From Leifsonia shinshuensis (GTDB lineage: Bacteria > Actinomycetota > Actinomycetes > Actinomycetales > Microbacteriaceae): 64,000 nt of DNA. Below, one piece after another: positions 27,806 through 37,600 of the stretch (its first letter is position 1; each line of letters starts with the position of its first letter). Where the stretch lies: positions 682,001-746,000 of the forward strand of contig NZ_CP043641.1 of assembly GCF_014217625.1 (NCBI RefSeq), in the 5' to 3' direction. The translations under genes and the position numbers were made by a program. The notes under the pieces are model-generated. The model worked only from the letters and a program-made list of their open reading frames with translations. It was not told the DNA's origin and searched no databases.

Positions 27806-28771
27806 GTGGCTACGGAACTGATGGACGCACTGCAGCTGGCTTACCAGCCCAGCCAGCTCCTGGGCATCCCGGTCGCGCTGGTGGGCGCGGTGTTCCTGTC
27901 ACTCGGCGCCCAGCTGCAGCACCACGGCGTCGCGAAGGTGGAGGCGCAGACCCAGGACGCGAAGGCCGGACTCAACCTCCAGCAGCTCGGGCTGCTGCTC
28001 GCGCGGCCGTCGTGGGTGATCGGGACGGCGCTGCTCGGCCTCGCGATCGTGTTCCAGCTGGTCAGCCTCAAGCTCTCGCCGATCATCCTGGTCCAGCCGC
28101 TCGGCGTCGTCGGGCTCGTGATCACGAGCGTCCTCAACGCGCGCGTGAGCGGCGTGAAGCTGAACCGGCAGTCCATCGTCGCCATCTCCCTCTGTGTGGG
28201 AGGCGTCGGCGCGTTCGTCATCATCGCCGCGATCTTCGCGCGCGACCAACCGGTGACGACCAGGGCGCTCGTCGTCATCCTGATCATCCTCGCGGTCGTG
28301 CTCATCCTGTTCGCGCTGGCGTTCATCTTCCTGCGGCACAGGTTCAAGGCGATCATGTACATCGTCGGCGCCGGCGTCCTCTACGGTTTCGTCGCGACGC
28401 TGGCCAAGGTGGTCATCGACCGGATCTCCAACCAGGAGTGGGACTGGCTGCTGGTGCTGTGCATCGTCGCGCTGCTGTCCGCCGCCGGTCTCGGGGCATA
28501 CTTCGTCCAGAACGCGTACTCGTCCGGGCCTCCCGACCTGGTCATCGCCGGCCTGACCGTGATCGACCCGCTCGTCGCCGTGACCATCGGCATCGTCGTC
28601 CTCAACGAGGCGGCGGGGGCGCCGTGGTGGGCGATGGTCGGCTTCGCGATCACCGGCGCTGTGGCGATCTACGGCGTGTTCCAGCTCGCCAAGCACCACC
28701 CGCAGACCAACGGCGAAGCGCCACTCACCGACAGGCTTGCCGACCCCGTGCGGGAATCCGGCCTAGACTGA
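27806..28771 (+). CDS. DMT-family transporter
   Basis: 321 residues with about nine to ten hydrophobic helices arranged as two EamA-like halves, and short cytoplasmic loops; it begins PSQLLGIPVALVGAVFLSLGAQLQHHG. Family members export or import small metabolites, but no substrate is evident. GTG 27806 is chosen because a -10-like TAGGGT (27794-27799) ends 6 nt before it, so the mRNA is probably leaderless. Confidence 0.85.
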   Translation: MATELMDALQLAYQPSQLLGIPVALVGAVFLSLGAQLQHHGVAKVEAQTQDAKAGLNLQQLGLLLARPSWVIGTALLGLAIVFQLVSLKLSPIILVQPLGVVGLVITSVLNARVSGVKLNRQSIVAISLCVGGVGAFVIIAAIFARDQPVTTRALVVILIILAVVLILFALAFIFLRHRFKAIMYIVGAGVLYGFVATLAKVVIDRISNQEWDWLLVLCIVALLSAAGLGAYFVQNAYSSGPPDLVIAGLTVIDPLVAVTIGIVVLNEAAGAPWWAMVGFAITGAVAIYGVFQLAKHHPQTNGEAPLTDRLADPVRESGLD

Positions 28772-28775
28772 ATCG

Positions 28776-28868
28776 ATGAATCGCCGGTCCGACCCGTCCG
28801 GCGCGCTCAGACCGTCGCCGGGCGAACCGCCCCGGCCGAAGACCGTGAGGGACCCACCACGTGCCTGA
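28776..28868 (+). CDS. possible leaderless 30-residue upstream ORF
   Basis: ATG 28776 lies 6 nt after a -10-like TAGACT (28764-28769). The ORF is Arg/Pro-rich, runs 30 codons and its TGA overlaps the first codons of the glycosyltransferase gene (GTG 28861). It could couple translation to that gene or be chance; no homologue is recognised. Confidence 0.3.
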   Translation: MNRRSDPSGALRPSPGEPPRPKTVRDPPRA

Positions 28869-30114
28869 TACGAGCGGAACGAACGACATCCCGCCCGCCC
28901 CGGCCGAGCACAGGCCGATGACCATCCTCATGGGCTGCGACACCTTCCCGCCGGATGTGAACGGCGCCGCCCGCTTCGCCGAGCGCCTCGCCGCCGGCCT
29001 GGTGGAGCGCGGCCACGACATGCACATCGTCGCCCCGTCCGCGAGCCGCAAGCACGGCACCTGGATCGAGGAGCACGAGGGCGAGAAGATGACCGCCCAC
29101 CGCCTCCGCAGCTGGCGCTGGTACCCGCACGACTGGCTGCGGTTCGCGCTGCCGTGGATGAGCAAGGCGAACGCGCGCCGGGTGCTGGACGAGGTGAAGC
29201 CGGACGTCGTGCACTTCCAGTCGCACATCGTCGTGGGCCGCGGGCTCGCGTACGAGGCGCAGAAGCGCGGCATCCGGATCATCGCGACCAACCACGTGAT
29301 GCCGGAGAACATCATCGAGTTCACGCGCCTGCCGAAGTTCCTGCACCACACCTTCGTCTCGATCGCGTGGCGGGACGCCCGCAAGAGCTTCGACCGCGCC
29401 GAGGCGATCACCACGCCGACCCGTCGCGCGGCGGAGTTCCTGGAGGCGGCCACCGGCCTGCGCAACGTGCACGCGATCTCCTGCGGCATCGACGCGCACA
29501 ACTACACGCCGGACTTCACGCCGCGCACGGGCAACCACATCCTCTTCGTCGGCCGGGTGACCGGGGAGAAGCAGATCGACGTGCTGCTCAACGCGGTCAA
29601 GCTGCTGCCGGAGGCGCTGGACGCGAAGCTGGAGATCGTCGGCGGGGGAGACCAGTTCAAGAACCTCCAGGCCCTGGCGGAGACCCTCGGCATCGCCGAC
29701 CGGGTGACGTTCCTCGGCTACGTGACCGACGAGGAGCTGCGCCAGGCGTACACGCGGGCCACGGTGTTCGCGATGCCGTCGATCGCCGAGCTGCAGTCGA
29801 TCGCGACGATGGAGGCCATGGCCTCCGCCCTCCCGGTGGTCGCGGCCGACGCGATGGCGCTGCCGCACCTGGTCCACGACGGCGAGAACGGCCACCTGTT
29901 CCGCCCGGGCGACGCGCAGGATCTGGCGGACAAGCTGGAGAGCGTGCTCACCCTCCCGCAGGAGGAGCTGGACGTCCTCAAGAACGCGTCGCTGCGGATC
30001 GTGGCGACGCACGACATCCAGACCACGATCAGCACCTTCGAGAGCCTGTATCGTGGGGAGCCGGTGGCCGACCCGGTGACGGCGGCGGCCCCCGGCGTGC
30101 CCACCCCGGAGTGA
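28861..30114 (+). CDS. GT4-family glycosyltransferase
   Basis: 417 residues from GTG. A GT-B enzyme: N-terminal domain MTILMGCDTFPPDVNGAARF with the glycine-rich acceptor loop, and a C-terminal domain with FVGRVTGEKQIDVLL and the nucleotide-sugar motif SIAELQSIATMEAMASALPVV, containing the E-x7-E pair of retaining GT4 enzymes. Relatives glycosylate lipids such as diacylglycerol or phosphatidylinositol. Cytoplasmic face of the membrane is expected. The 89-nt spacer carries a possible leaderless uORF. Followed directly by tRNA-Met. Confidence 0.88.
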   Translation: MPDTSGTNDIPPAPAEHRPMTILMGCDTFPPDVNGAARFAERLAAGLVERGHDMHIVAPSASRKHGTWIEEHEGEKMTAHRLRSWRWYPHDWLRFALPWMSKANARRVLDEVKPDVVHFQSHIVVGRGLAYEAQKRGIRIIATNHVMPENIIEFTRLPKFLHHTFVSIAWRDARKSFDRAEAITTPTRRAAEFLEAATGLRNVHAISCGIDAHNYTPDFTPRTGNHILFVGRVTGEKQIDVLLNAVKLLPEALDAKLEIVGGGDQFKNLQALAETLGIADRVTFLGYVTDEELRQAYTRATVFAMPSIAELQSIATMEAMASALPVVAADAMALPHLVHDGENGHLFRPGDAQDLADKLESVLTLPQEELDVLKNASLRIVATHDIQTTISTFESLYRGEPVADPVTAAAPGVPTPE

Positions 30115-30130
30115 CCAGGGGAAGGCGCAC

Positions 30131-30204
30131 GGGGCGGTAGCTCAGCTGGTCAGAGCATCGGACTCATAATCCGCCGGTCACGGGTTCAAGTCCCGTCCGC
30201 CCTA
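30131..30204 (+). tRNA. tRNA-Met (anticodon CAT)
   Basis: A 74-nt cloverleaf: acceptor GGGGCGG with CCGCCCT (terminal G-T pair), D-arm GCTC/GAGC, anticodon loop CTCATAA, T-stem ACGGG/CCCGT. Discriminator A; CCA not encoded. Anticodon CAT fits elongator tRNA-Met; a lysidine-modified tRNA-Ile2 cannot be fully excluded, but it lacks the initiator-type GGG/CCC anticodon stem. Confidence 0.92.
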
Positions 30205-30212
30205 CTCACGGC

Positions 30213-30296
30213 CCAACAGGAGCTTCGAGCGCGACACGCGTCGGAACTCCTGCAGAACGACTCCCGGCAGGAGATTCGGGGCGTAACTCCTGTTGG
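30213..30296. repeat. nested inverted repeats, probable bidirectional terminator
   Basis: An outer 10-bp stem (CCAACAGGAG 30213-30222 with CTCCTGTTGG 30287-30296) encloses two smaller hairpins, one using CTCCTGC (30247-30253) and GCAGGAG (30267-30273). The result is a branched fold of about 84 nt between tRNA-Met and the convergent kinase gene. Confidence 0.65.
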
Positions 30297-30297
30297 T

Positions 30298-30831
30298 TCA
30301 ACCCGACGCAGCCGCAACTGCCGCATCCAGCGCCGCCAACGGCCCCTCCCCGCTCGGTATCCGCACCACCCTCGGCCGCGTGAGCAGGAACCGCTCGAAG
30401 TCCTCGACCACCGCGGCCATCTCCGCGGGCAGCGTCGAGTGGATGTCCGCGCCGCCCAGCGAGGCCGCGCGCCTGTCGAACCGCTCCGCCGCCGTCGCCG
30501 CGTCGATCCGCAGCGCCGTCTCCACGAAGACCGCGCCGCAGTTCGCCGCCGTCGCCTCCAGGCGCTCGACGAACTCCACGCGGCGGAGGTACTGCGGCAC
30601 CATGACGTCCCGGCCGCTCGCGAGGTGCACCGAGATCGCGGCGACCGCCAGCTCGCGGGCGGCGAGGCCGGCGGCGTGGAGGTCGTCCTGCCAGCCGCCG
30701 AGCATCGCGCGCAGCGCGTCGATGTCGAGCGCCAGCGGCAACTCGGCCGCATGGCGCGCGCACCAGGCGCGGGCGAGGGTCGTCTTGCCGCTCGCGGGTG
30801 CGCCGTTGATCAGGATGAGGCGGGGGCTCAC
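30298..30831 (-). CDS. small P-loop kinase (AAA_33/CPT-like)
   Basis: 177 residues from a GTG start. The opening SPRLILINGAPASGKTTLAR is a canonical Walker A of the zeta-toxin/chloramphenicol-phosphotransferase-like kinase group, followed by a DIDALR strand and an RFDRRAASLGG arginine lid. Likely phosphorylates a small molecule; the substrate is unknown. Starts 5 nt after the stop of the aldo-keto reductase gene, so the two are one operon transcribed leftward under the TetR-controlled promoter. Confidence 0.82.
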   Translation of the reverse strand: MSPRLILINGAPASGKTTLARAWCARHAAELPLALDIDALRAMLGGWQDDLHAAGLAARELAVAAISVHLASGRDVMVPQYLRRVEFVERLEATAANCGAVFVETALRIDAATAAERFDRRAASLGGADIHSTLPAEMAAVVEDFERFLLTRPRVVRIPSGEGPLAALDAAVAAASG

Positions 30832-30836
30832 CGGGG

Positions 30837-31862
30837 TCAGCCCGCCGCCCGCTCGGCTACCGGCCGGCGCCGCATCGCGGCGGAGCCGACCTCCGGACCG
30901 CGGTACACCATGTCCATCGCGCCGATGCTCTCGCCGGGCGGCACGATCGCGTCGATGCGGTCGAGGACCTCGTCCGACAGCGACACGTCCACGCCGGCGA
31001 GGGTATCCTCCAGCTGCTCCATCGTGCGCGGGCCCGCGATGGCGGAGGTAACGCCCGGGTGGGCGATCACGAACGCCATCGCCAAGTGGGTGAGCGGGAC
31101 GCCGACCTCCTCGGACAGGGCGATCAGCTCCTCCACGGCGGCGAGCCGGCGCTCGTCGCGGAAGTGGCGCATCCCGGTGCGGGTCGAGCGGAAGTTGTCG
31201 TTCTCGGCGCCCGCGCGGTAGCGGCCGGTGAGCGTGCCGCCGGCCAGCGGGCTGTAGACGAGCGTCCCCATGCCGTAGCGCTGCGCGACGGGCAGGATCT
31301 CGCGCTCGATCTCCCGGTCCAGTAGCGAGTAGTTCGGCTGCTCGGTGCGGAAGCGCTCGAAGCCGCGCCGTTCGGACATCCACTGCGCCTCGACGATCTC
31401 CGAGCCGCGCATGGAGGAGGTTCCGATCGCCCGGACCTTGCCCTGCCGGACCAGGTCGGTGAGCGCCGACAGGGTCTCGTCGATGTCGGTGTCCGGGTCG
31501 GGGCGGTGCAGCTGGTACAGGTCGATGTGGTCGGTCTGCAGCCGGCGGAGGGAGCGCTCGGCGGCCTGCATGATCCAGCGCCGGGAGGCGCCGCGGTGGT
31601 TGACGTCGTCGTCCACCGGGCCCCAGAACTTGGTGGCGAGGACGACGTCGTCGCGGCGGCCCTTGAGCGCCTCGCCGACGACCTCCTCGGAGTCGCCGTA
31701 GCGGTCGGCGGTGTCCACGAAGTTGATGCCGGCGTCGAGCGCGCGGTGGATGATGCGCACGCCCTCCGCGCGGTCGGGGTTGCCCAGCGAACCGAGCATC
31801 GTCGCGCCGAGCGCGTAGGGGGTGACTTTGATGCCGGTGCGGCCGAGGGTGCGGTACTGCAT
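30837..31862 (-). CDS. aldo/keto reductase
   Basis: 341 residues; NADPH-dependent TIM barrel. Starts MQYRTLGRTGIKVTPYALG. The catalytic tetrad is visible: Asp and Tyr in FVDTADRYGDSE, Lys in VLATKFWG, His in DLYQLHRPD; cofactor-binding SAIAGPRTMEQLEDTL is near the end. Divergent from a TetR gene with two operators between them, so expression is probably induced by a ligand of that regulator, often an aldehyde or xenobiotic. Co-transcribed with a small kinase. Confidence 0.95.
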   Translation of the reverse strand: MQYRTLGRTGIKVTPYALGATMLGSLGNPDRAEGVRIIHRALDAGINFVDTADRYGDSEEVVGEALKGRRDDVVLATKFWGPVDDDVNHRGASRRWIMQAAERSLRRLQTDHIDLYQLHRPDPDTDIDETLSALTDLVRQGKVRAIGTSSMRGSEIVEAQWMSERRGFERFRTEQPNYSLLDREIEREILPVAQRYGMGTLVYSPLAGGTLTGRYRAGAENDNFRSTRTGMRHFRDERRLAAVEELIALSEEVGVPLTHLAMAFVIAHPGVTSAIAGPRTMEQLEDTLAGVDVSLSDEVLDRIDAIVPPGESIGAMDMVYRGPEVGSAAMRRRPVAERAAG

Positions 31863-31933
31863 GAGGTGTCTCCTGAGTCGGGATGGCGGGCGGGTCTGGC
31901 GCCGCGGTGACGGCGGGATTAGGATCGGACAAT

Positions 31934-31948
31934 CGGAACATGATTCCG
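31934..31948. promoter_or_regulatory. TetR operator, imperfect copy
   Basis: CGGAA and TTCCG flank CATGA. The half-sites match those of the 19-bp palindrome 17 nt further on. Confidence 0.5.
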
Positions 31949-31964
31949 GATCGAAGGAGCCGTA

Positions 31965-31983
31965 ACCGGAACAGTGTTCCGGT
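31965..31983. promoter_or_regulatory. TetR operator, 19-bp perfect palindrome
   Basis: ACCGGAACA-G-TGTTCCGGT lies in the 185-nt divergent spacer between the aldo/keto reductase and TetR genes. Together with the second site it is placed to repress both genes. Confidence 0.7.
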
Positions 31984-32047
31984 AATACGTCCGACGGTAC
32001 ACCGATCTCCGCCCATCCGCCAGAGCGAACACCCAGAGGAACGCGCC

Positions 32048-32659
32048 ATGCCCGCCGACACGAGCAGCCTGAGCGAGGCGACCCCCGCCACCCGCGCGCG
32101 CCGCGCCGACGCCCGCCAGAACGCCGACGCGCTGGTGGAGGCCGCCACGGCGCTGTTCGCGGAGGCCGGGGTGGACGTCCCAGCACGGGCGATCGCCGCG
32201 CGGGCCGGCGTGGGGGTCGGCACGCTGTACCGGCATTTCCCGCTGCGCTCCGACCTGATCTCGGCGGTGTTCCGGCGCGAGCTGAACGCCTGCGTCGCGG
32301 CGGCCGCACCGCTCGAGGAGGCGTACCCGCCGGGGGAGGCCCTCGACCGCTGGATCATGCGCTACACGCAGTTCGTCGCCGCCAAGCGCGGGCTCGCGGC
32401 CGCTCTGCACTCCGGCGACCCCGCCTACGAGCCGCTTGCCGCGTACTTCTCCACGCACCTCACCCCGACGCTCGCCCGGCTGCTCGCCGCGGCCCGGCGC
32501 TCCGGGGAGATCGCCCAGGAGGTCGACGCGGCGGAGTTCCTCGGAGCGGTCGCGGACCTGTGCCACGGCGTCCGGCCGGAGGGGGCGGCCTCCGGCCGCG
32601 CCGAGCGGATGGTGGGGCTGCTGCTCGCCGGGCTGCGGGCGGGGGAGGCGGAGGGCTAG
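32048..32659 (+). CDS. TetR/AcrR-family transcriptional regulator
   Basis: 203 residues. The N-terminal helix-turn-helix is clear: ALVEAATALFAEAGVDVPAR then AIAARAGVGVGTLYRHFPLR; the C-terminal ligand-binding domain is of the SbtR-like type (RWIMRYTQFVAAKRGLAAAL). ATG 32048 follows AGAGGAACGC. It probably represses itself and the divergent reductase-kinase operon through the two CGGAA/TTCCG operators. Confidence 0.93.
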   Translation: MPADTSSLSEATPATRARRADARQNADALVEAATALFAEAGVDVPARAIAARAGVGVGTLYRHFPLRSDLISAVFRRELNACVAAAAPLEEAYPPGEALDRWIMRYTQFVAAKRGLAAALHSGDPAYEPLAAYFSTHLTPTLARLLAAARRSGEIAQEVDAAEFLGAVADLCHGVRPEGAASGRAERMVGLLLAGLRAGEAEG

Positions 32660-32746
32660 GCGCGTTCGGGCCTCCGGCCCCTGCACCTCCCGTCCCCGAG
32701 CGCAAGGCCCTTCCGGCACTGCGTGCCGCGGGTATCGTGCCCGGGC

Positions 32747-33283
32747 ATGAACACCATCGGATGGATCGTGCTGATCGTCGTCATCGTGGTCATCGTCGTC
32801 GGGATCGTCATCGTCGTCTCGACCATGGGGCGGCGGCGCAAGCAGGAGGCCGACCGGCAGCGGGCGACCGAGCTGCGGGAGGCCGCCTCCCGGGATGAGC
32901 TGGCCGCGCGGGACCGCGAGGCGAAGTCCGCCCGCGCCGCCGCCGACGTCAAGCAGGCGGAGGTCGAGGCCGAGCGGCTGCGCCGGGAGGCCGACGAGCG
33001 CGAGCGCGCCGCCGCGGCCGCCCGCGAGGAGCAGCAGGACAAGCTGTCCCGCGCCGACGACGTCGACCCGGACGTCGAGACCGACCGGCACGGCAACCGC
33101 GTGGTCGCCGACGGGTCGGTCGACGACACCCGCAGGGACGACGTCCCGCCGCCGCGTCCGGCCGCCGCACCCACGACAGCGGAGCCGGCCACCGGAGCTC
33201 CGGCGGCGGCGCCCGCGCACGACGCGCCGCGCATCGACGGCATCACCGGCGAGGAGCGCCGCCCCGAGGACCGTCGACCCTAG
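32747..33283 (+). CDS. single-pass membrane protein with coiled coil
   Basis: 178 residues. One N-terminal helix of Val/Ile (about residues 5-27), a basic stop-transfer GRRRKQEADRQR, an Ala/Glu/Arg-rich coiled coil to about residue 105, then an Asp/Pro/Ala-rich disordered tail. No catalytic motif. A -10-like TATCGT (32733-32738) ends 8 nt before the ATG, so it is probably leaderless. Not recognised as a named family; likely cytoplasmically oriented. Confidence 0.75.
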   Translation: MNTIGWIVLIVVIVVIVVGIVIVVSTMGRRRKQEADRQRATELREAASRDELAARDREAKSARAAADVKQAEVEAERLRREADERERAAAAAREEQQDKLSRADDVDPDVETDRHGNRVVADGSVDDTRRDDVPPPRPAAAPTTAEPATGAPAAAPAHDAPRIDGITGEERRPEDRRP

Positions 33284-33318
33284 CCCTCACCGTCCCGGCT
33301 TCGCCGTCGCTCAGCGGC

Positions 33319-34647
33319 TCACTCGCTGAGCGACGGCAGCCGCGTCTGCCGCAACCACGCGTCGAAGAACTCGTCCAGCGGCTCGTCCGAGAACCCGGCT
33401 GCGAACGTCTCGAAGTCCGCCGTCGACGCCGACCCGAAGCGGTGCGCGGCCGACCAGCCGCGCACCAGGTCGAAGAACGTGTCGTCGCCGAGCCTGCGCC
33501 GCAGCGCGTGCAGGAGGCACGCCCCGCGCTTGTAGACCCGGTCGTCGAACATGCTGTCGACGCCGGGGTCCGCGAGCACCAGGTCCTTCGGCTTGATGCG
33601 GAGGACGGCGTGGTGCGTGCGCGCGAGCGTGTTGGCGGAGGCTCCGCCGGAGTACTCCGACCAGATCCACTCGGCGTAGCAGGCGAAGCCCTCGTTCAGC
33701 CAGATGTCGGACCAGCCGGCCACGCCGACGCTGTTGCCGAACCACTGGTGCGCCAGCTCGTGCGCGATCAGGCGCTCGGAGCCGCCGCGGCCGTCGACGT
33801 GCGAGGAGCCGAACGTGGCCATGCCCTGCGACTCGAGCGGGATCTCCAGCGCGTCCTCGGTCACCACGATCGTGTAGGACGGGAACGGGTACGGGCCGAA
33901 GCGCTCCTGGAAGCACTCGATCATCCGGCCCACCGGGGCGAAGTCCGCGAGCACGCGGCGGGCGAGAGCCGGGGGATAGGCGATCACCCACTCCACGCCG
34001 CCGGTACGACGCGGTTCCAGCACGTACCGGCCGATCTGCACGGCGGCGAGGTAGGTCGCCGTCGGCTCGGGACGGTCGAACGTCCAGGTGCCGCGGCCCC
34101 CGCTGACGCTGTGCTCGATCAGCTCGCCGGTGGCGAGCACGGTGTACGGCTGCTCGGTCGTGATCGTGATGCGGTACGCAGCTTTGTCGGACGGCCGGTC
34201 GTTGCACGGGAACCAGGTCGGCGCCCCGGAGGGCTGCGAGGCGACGATGACGCCGTCGCTCAGCTCCTCCCAGCCGAGAGTGCCCCACCGCGTGCGCCGC
34301 GGGACGGGGGAGCCGTCGTAGGCGATCTCGACCGTGAACTCGTCCCCGGCCGGGATCGGCTTCGCGGGCTTCACCCGCACGTGCGTGGGGGACTGCGTGA
34401 ACCGGGTGCGCTTGTCGCCGTCGAGCTTCACCCGCTTGGCGCGCAGGTGCACGAGGTCGAGCGAGACCGCCGGGAGCGGCACGTTCGCCCGGCCGCGGAT
34501 GACGGCCGTCCCGTCGAGGCGGTTCGTGGCGACCTTGTAGGACAGCTCCAGGTCGTAGGAGAGCACGGAGAAGTCGTCGGTGCCGGAGCGCGGGAGATAA
34601 GCGTGGGACGCGGGTACAGCGTCAGCACTGGAGGGGGCCGTGGTCAT
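33319..34647 (-). CDS. M1-family zinc metallopeptidase (short form)
   Basis: 442 residues, about half the length of PepN: it has the N-terminal beta domain and catalytic domain but lacks the large C-terminal helical domain. Zinc site HELAH at 296-300 with the third ligand Glu319 in WLNEGFACYAEW; the exopeptidase GAMEN loop is altered to ESQGMATFG. No signal peptide. ATG 34647 overlaps the stop of the Pls-like NRPS gene by 4 nt, so the two are co-translated. From memory, polylysine producers pair the synthase with a zinc peptidase that degrades the polymer; this peptidase may trim or detoxify the NRPS product (inference). Confidence 0.92.
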   Translation of the reverse strand: MTTAPSSADAVPASHAYLPRSGTDDFSVLSYDLELSYKVATNRLDGTAVIRGRANVPLPAVSLDLVHLRAKRVKLDGDKRTRFTQSPTHVRVKPAKPIPAGDEFTVEIAYDGSPVPRRTRWGTLGWEELSDGVIVASQPSGAPTWFPCNDRPSDKAAYRITITTEQPYTVLATGELIEHSVSGGRGTWTFDRPEPTATYLAAVQIGRYVLEPRRTGGVEWVIAYPPALARRVLADFAPVGRMIECFQERFGPYPFPSYTIVVTEDALEIPLESQGMATFGSSHVDGRGGSERLIAHELAHQWFGNSVGVAGWSDIWLNEGFACYAEWIWSEYSGGASANTLARTHHAVLRIKPKDLVLADPGVDSMFDDRVYKRGACLLHALRRRLGDDTFFDLVRGWSAAHRFGSASTADFETFAAGFSDEPLDEFFDAWLRQTRLPSLSE

Positions 34648-37600
34648 CGCACCGCACGGTACTCGCGTACCACGACATCCCGCCACGGGCCGATCGGGTT
34701 CCCGCTCCACCTGCTGCGGTCGGGCACCGTCTCGCCGCGCATGACCAGCGACGCAGGCCCGACGGTCGCGTTGGAGCCGATCGCGGCCGCGGGCAGGATG
34801 ACGCTGTGCGGGCCGAGTGTCCCGCCGCGCTCGATGATCACCTCGTCCATGCTCATGATTCGATCATGGAACAGGTGCGTCTGCACGACGCAGCCCCGGT
34901 TGACGGTGGATGCGTCGCCCAGCTCGACCAGGTCGGCCTCCGGGAGCCAGTAGCTGTCGATCCACACGCCGTGCCCGATGCGCGCGCCGAGGCTGCGCAG
35001 CCACCAGACCAGCGCGGGCGTCCCGGCCGCGGCCCAGGCGAACCAGGGCGCCGCCACCATCTCGGTGAAGGTGTCAGACACCTCGCTGCGCCAGATGAAC
35101 GAGGACCAGAGCGGATGCTCGCCCGGCTTCAGCCTCCCGAGCAGCGCCCATTTCGCGGCGGTGCTGACCGCCGCGGCGACCGCGCCGGCGACCAGCAGGA
35201 CCGGACCGCTCAGGACGATCGCCCAGCCGGCGCCCAGGCCCTCGGAGAGCGCGGCGAGGCTCAGCAGCACCGCGAGCCCGATGGCGCAGGTCACGAACAC
35301 GGGGACGATGCGCAGCAGCTCCCACGCGGTGCGCGCGACCCGCAGTGCGGCAGGCGGCTCGAAGGTGCGCGAGAGGTCCGCATCCTGCGCGCGCCTCCGC
35401 AGCTTCACGGGAGGCGAGCCGAGCCACGAGGAGCCCGCCTTCGCCTTGCGCGGCGCGACCGACAGCACGGCGACGAGGCCGTCGCGCGGCACCCGGTTTC
35501 CGCCGCCGGCCATCCCGGAGTTGCCGAGGAAGGCGCGCGCGCCGATCTCGGCCTCCGCGACCCGGACGTAGCCGCCGCCCAGTTCGTAGGACGCCACGAG
35601 CGTGTCGTCGGCGAGGAACGCGCCGTCGCGGATCTTCGTCATGGCCGGGAGCAGGAGCACGGTGGAGGCCTCGACGTCGCGGCCCACCCTGGCGCCGAGC
35701 ATCCGCAGCCAGACCGGCGTGAACAGGCTCGAGTAGAGCGGGAACAGCAGCGTGCGAGCCATGTCGAGCAGCCGCTCGGTCGACCAGACCTGCCAGCCGA
35801 CCCGGCTCCGCACCGGGAAGACGCCCTCCGTCAGGCCGAGGCCGAGCAGGCGCACCACCACGACGACGACACCGGCCAGCACGACGCCTGCGGCGAGCGT
35901 CGCAGGCACGAGGGCCGCCGCCGCTCCCGGGATCGCCCCGGCGATCGTCGTGGAGCCGCGCGTGAACGCCGCGACGATCAGGCCGCCGACGCCGAGCGCG
36001 ACGACCGGCACGAGCGAGACGACGAGGGACGACGCGGCGTACGCGACGACCCACCGGGTGCGGCGCAGCGGCCGCTCGCCCGGCCACCATTCGCGGGCCT
36101 TGCCGACGCGTACGGCGGGGGAGCCCGCCCAGTTCTGGCCGGCCGGCACGCGGCCGAATACTGCGGACCCGGGAGCCACGGTCGCGTCGCGGCCGATTTT
36201 CGCGCCCGGCATCAGCGAGCTGCGGGCGCCCACCGAGCTGCCGGCGCCGATGCGGATCTCGCCGATGCGCACCAGGTCGCCGTCGATCCAGTACCCGGCG
36301 AGGTCGACCTCCGGCTCGATGGAGGCGCCGGCGCCGATCCGCAGCATCCCCGTCACCGGCGGCAGCGTGTGGAGGTCGACGCCGCGGTCGATCGTCGCGC
36401 CGAGCGCCCGCGCGTAGTAGCTGATCCAGGGCGCGCCCGCGAGGCTGGCCGCGCCGATCTGGTGCGCGACCTGCTCCGCCAGCCACAGCCGCAGGTGCAC
36501 GCCGCCGCCGCGCGGATAGTCGCCGGCCTTCACGCCGAGCAGCAGCAGCCGCGCCGCGACCACGGCGATGGCCATCCGGCCCCACGGTGTGACGAACACG
36601 ATCAGCCCGGCGATCAGCCAGACCAGGTTCACGTCAGGCAGGGAGCCGAAGCCGCCGGCCGGCCGCAGGATCGCGGCGGCGGTCAGCAGGTAGAGCAGCC
36701 AGCGGATGCCGTTCAGAATGAACAGCGGCACCCCGAGCACGGTCTGGAGGACCTGCATCCGCCGCGGGGTCGGCGGGACGACGTGGGTGGAGGCGGCGGA
36801 GGCCGATGGCGAGCTCTCCGCGAGGGCGTCCGCGAGCGAGCCGAAGCGCGGGTGGGCGTAGATGTCGGCCACGGTGATGTCGGGGTGCCGCCTGCGCACG
36901 AGCGAGACGAGCTGCGCGGCCGCGAGCGAGCCTCCGCCCAGGTCGAAGAAGTTGTCGTCGAGCCCGCTCACCGGCAGTCCGAGCACGCTGCGCCAGTCGG
37001 CGGCCAGCAGCTCGGACACCGGGTCGAGATCGGGGGCGTCCTCGTCCACGTCCTCCAGCGGCCAGGGCAGCGCGGCGCGGTCGACCTTGCCGGAGGTGCG
37101 CACCGGGAGGTCGTCCACGACCGCCAGCAGCGGCACGAGCGCCGCCGGCAGCTCGGCGCGCAGCTCCTCCAGTGCCGCGCGCCGGTCGAAGGAGGCGCGC
37201 TCGGGGACGGCGAGGTAGCCGACCAGCACGTCGTTGCCGGCCGAGCTCCTGCGCACAGCGGCGGCGGCCCCGGACACGCCGGGCAGCTGCTGGAGGGCGG
37301 CCTCCACCTCGCCGAGCTCGATCCGACGGCCGCCGACCTTGACCTGGTCGTCCGCTCGGCCGAGGTAGAACAGGCCGGCCGGGTCGAAGCGCACCAGGTC
37401 GCCGCTGCGGTACGCGCGCGCCCAGCCGAGCGAGGGGAGCGGCGCGTACTTCTCCGCGTCCTTCGCCGGATCGAGGTAGCGGGCGAGGCCGACGCCGCCG
37501 ATGATCAGCTCGCCGGACTCTCCGTTGGCGACCGGGGAGCCGTCCGGGCCGACGACCGCGAGGTCCCAGCCGTCGAGCGGGAGGCCGATCCGCACGGGCT

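Noticed and set aside
30298..32358. Apparent 686-residue fusion upstream of the small kinase
   Set aside because: The N-terminal two thirds are a shadow of the aldo/keto reductase; the kinase begins at GTG 30831.
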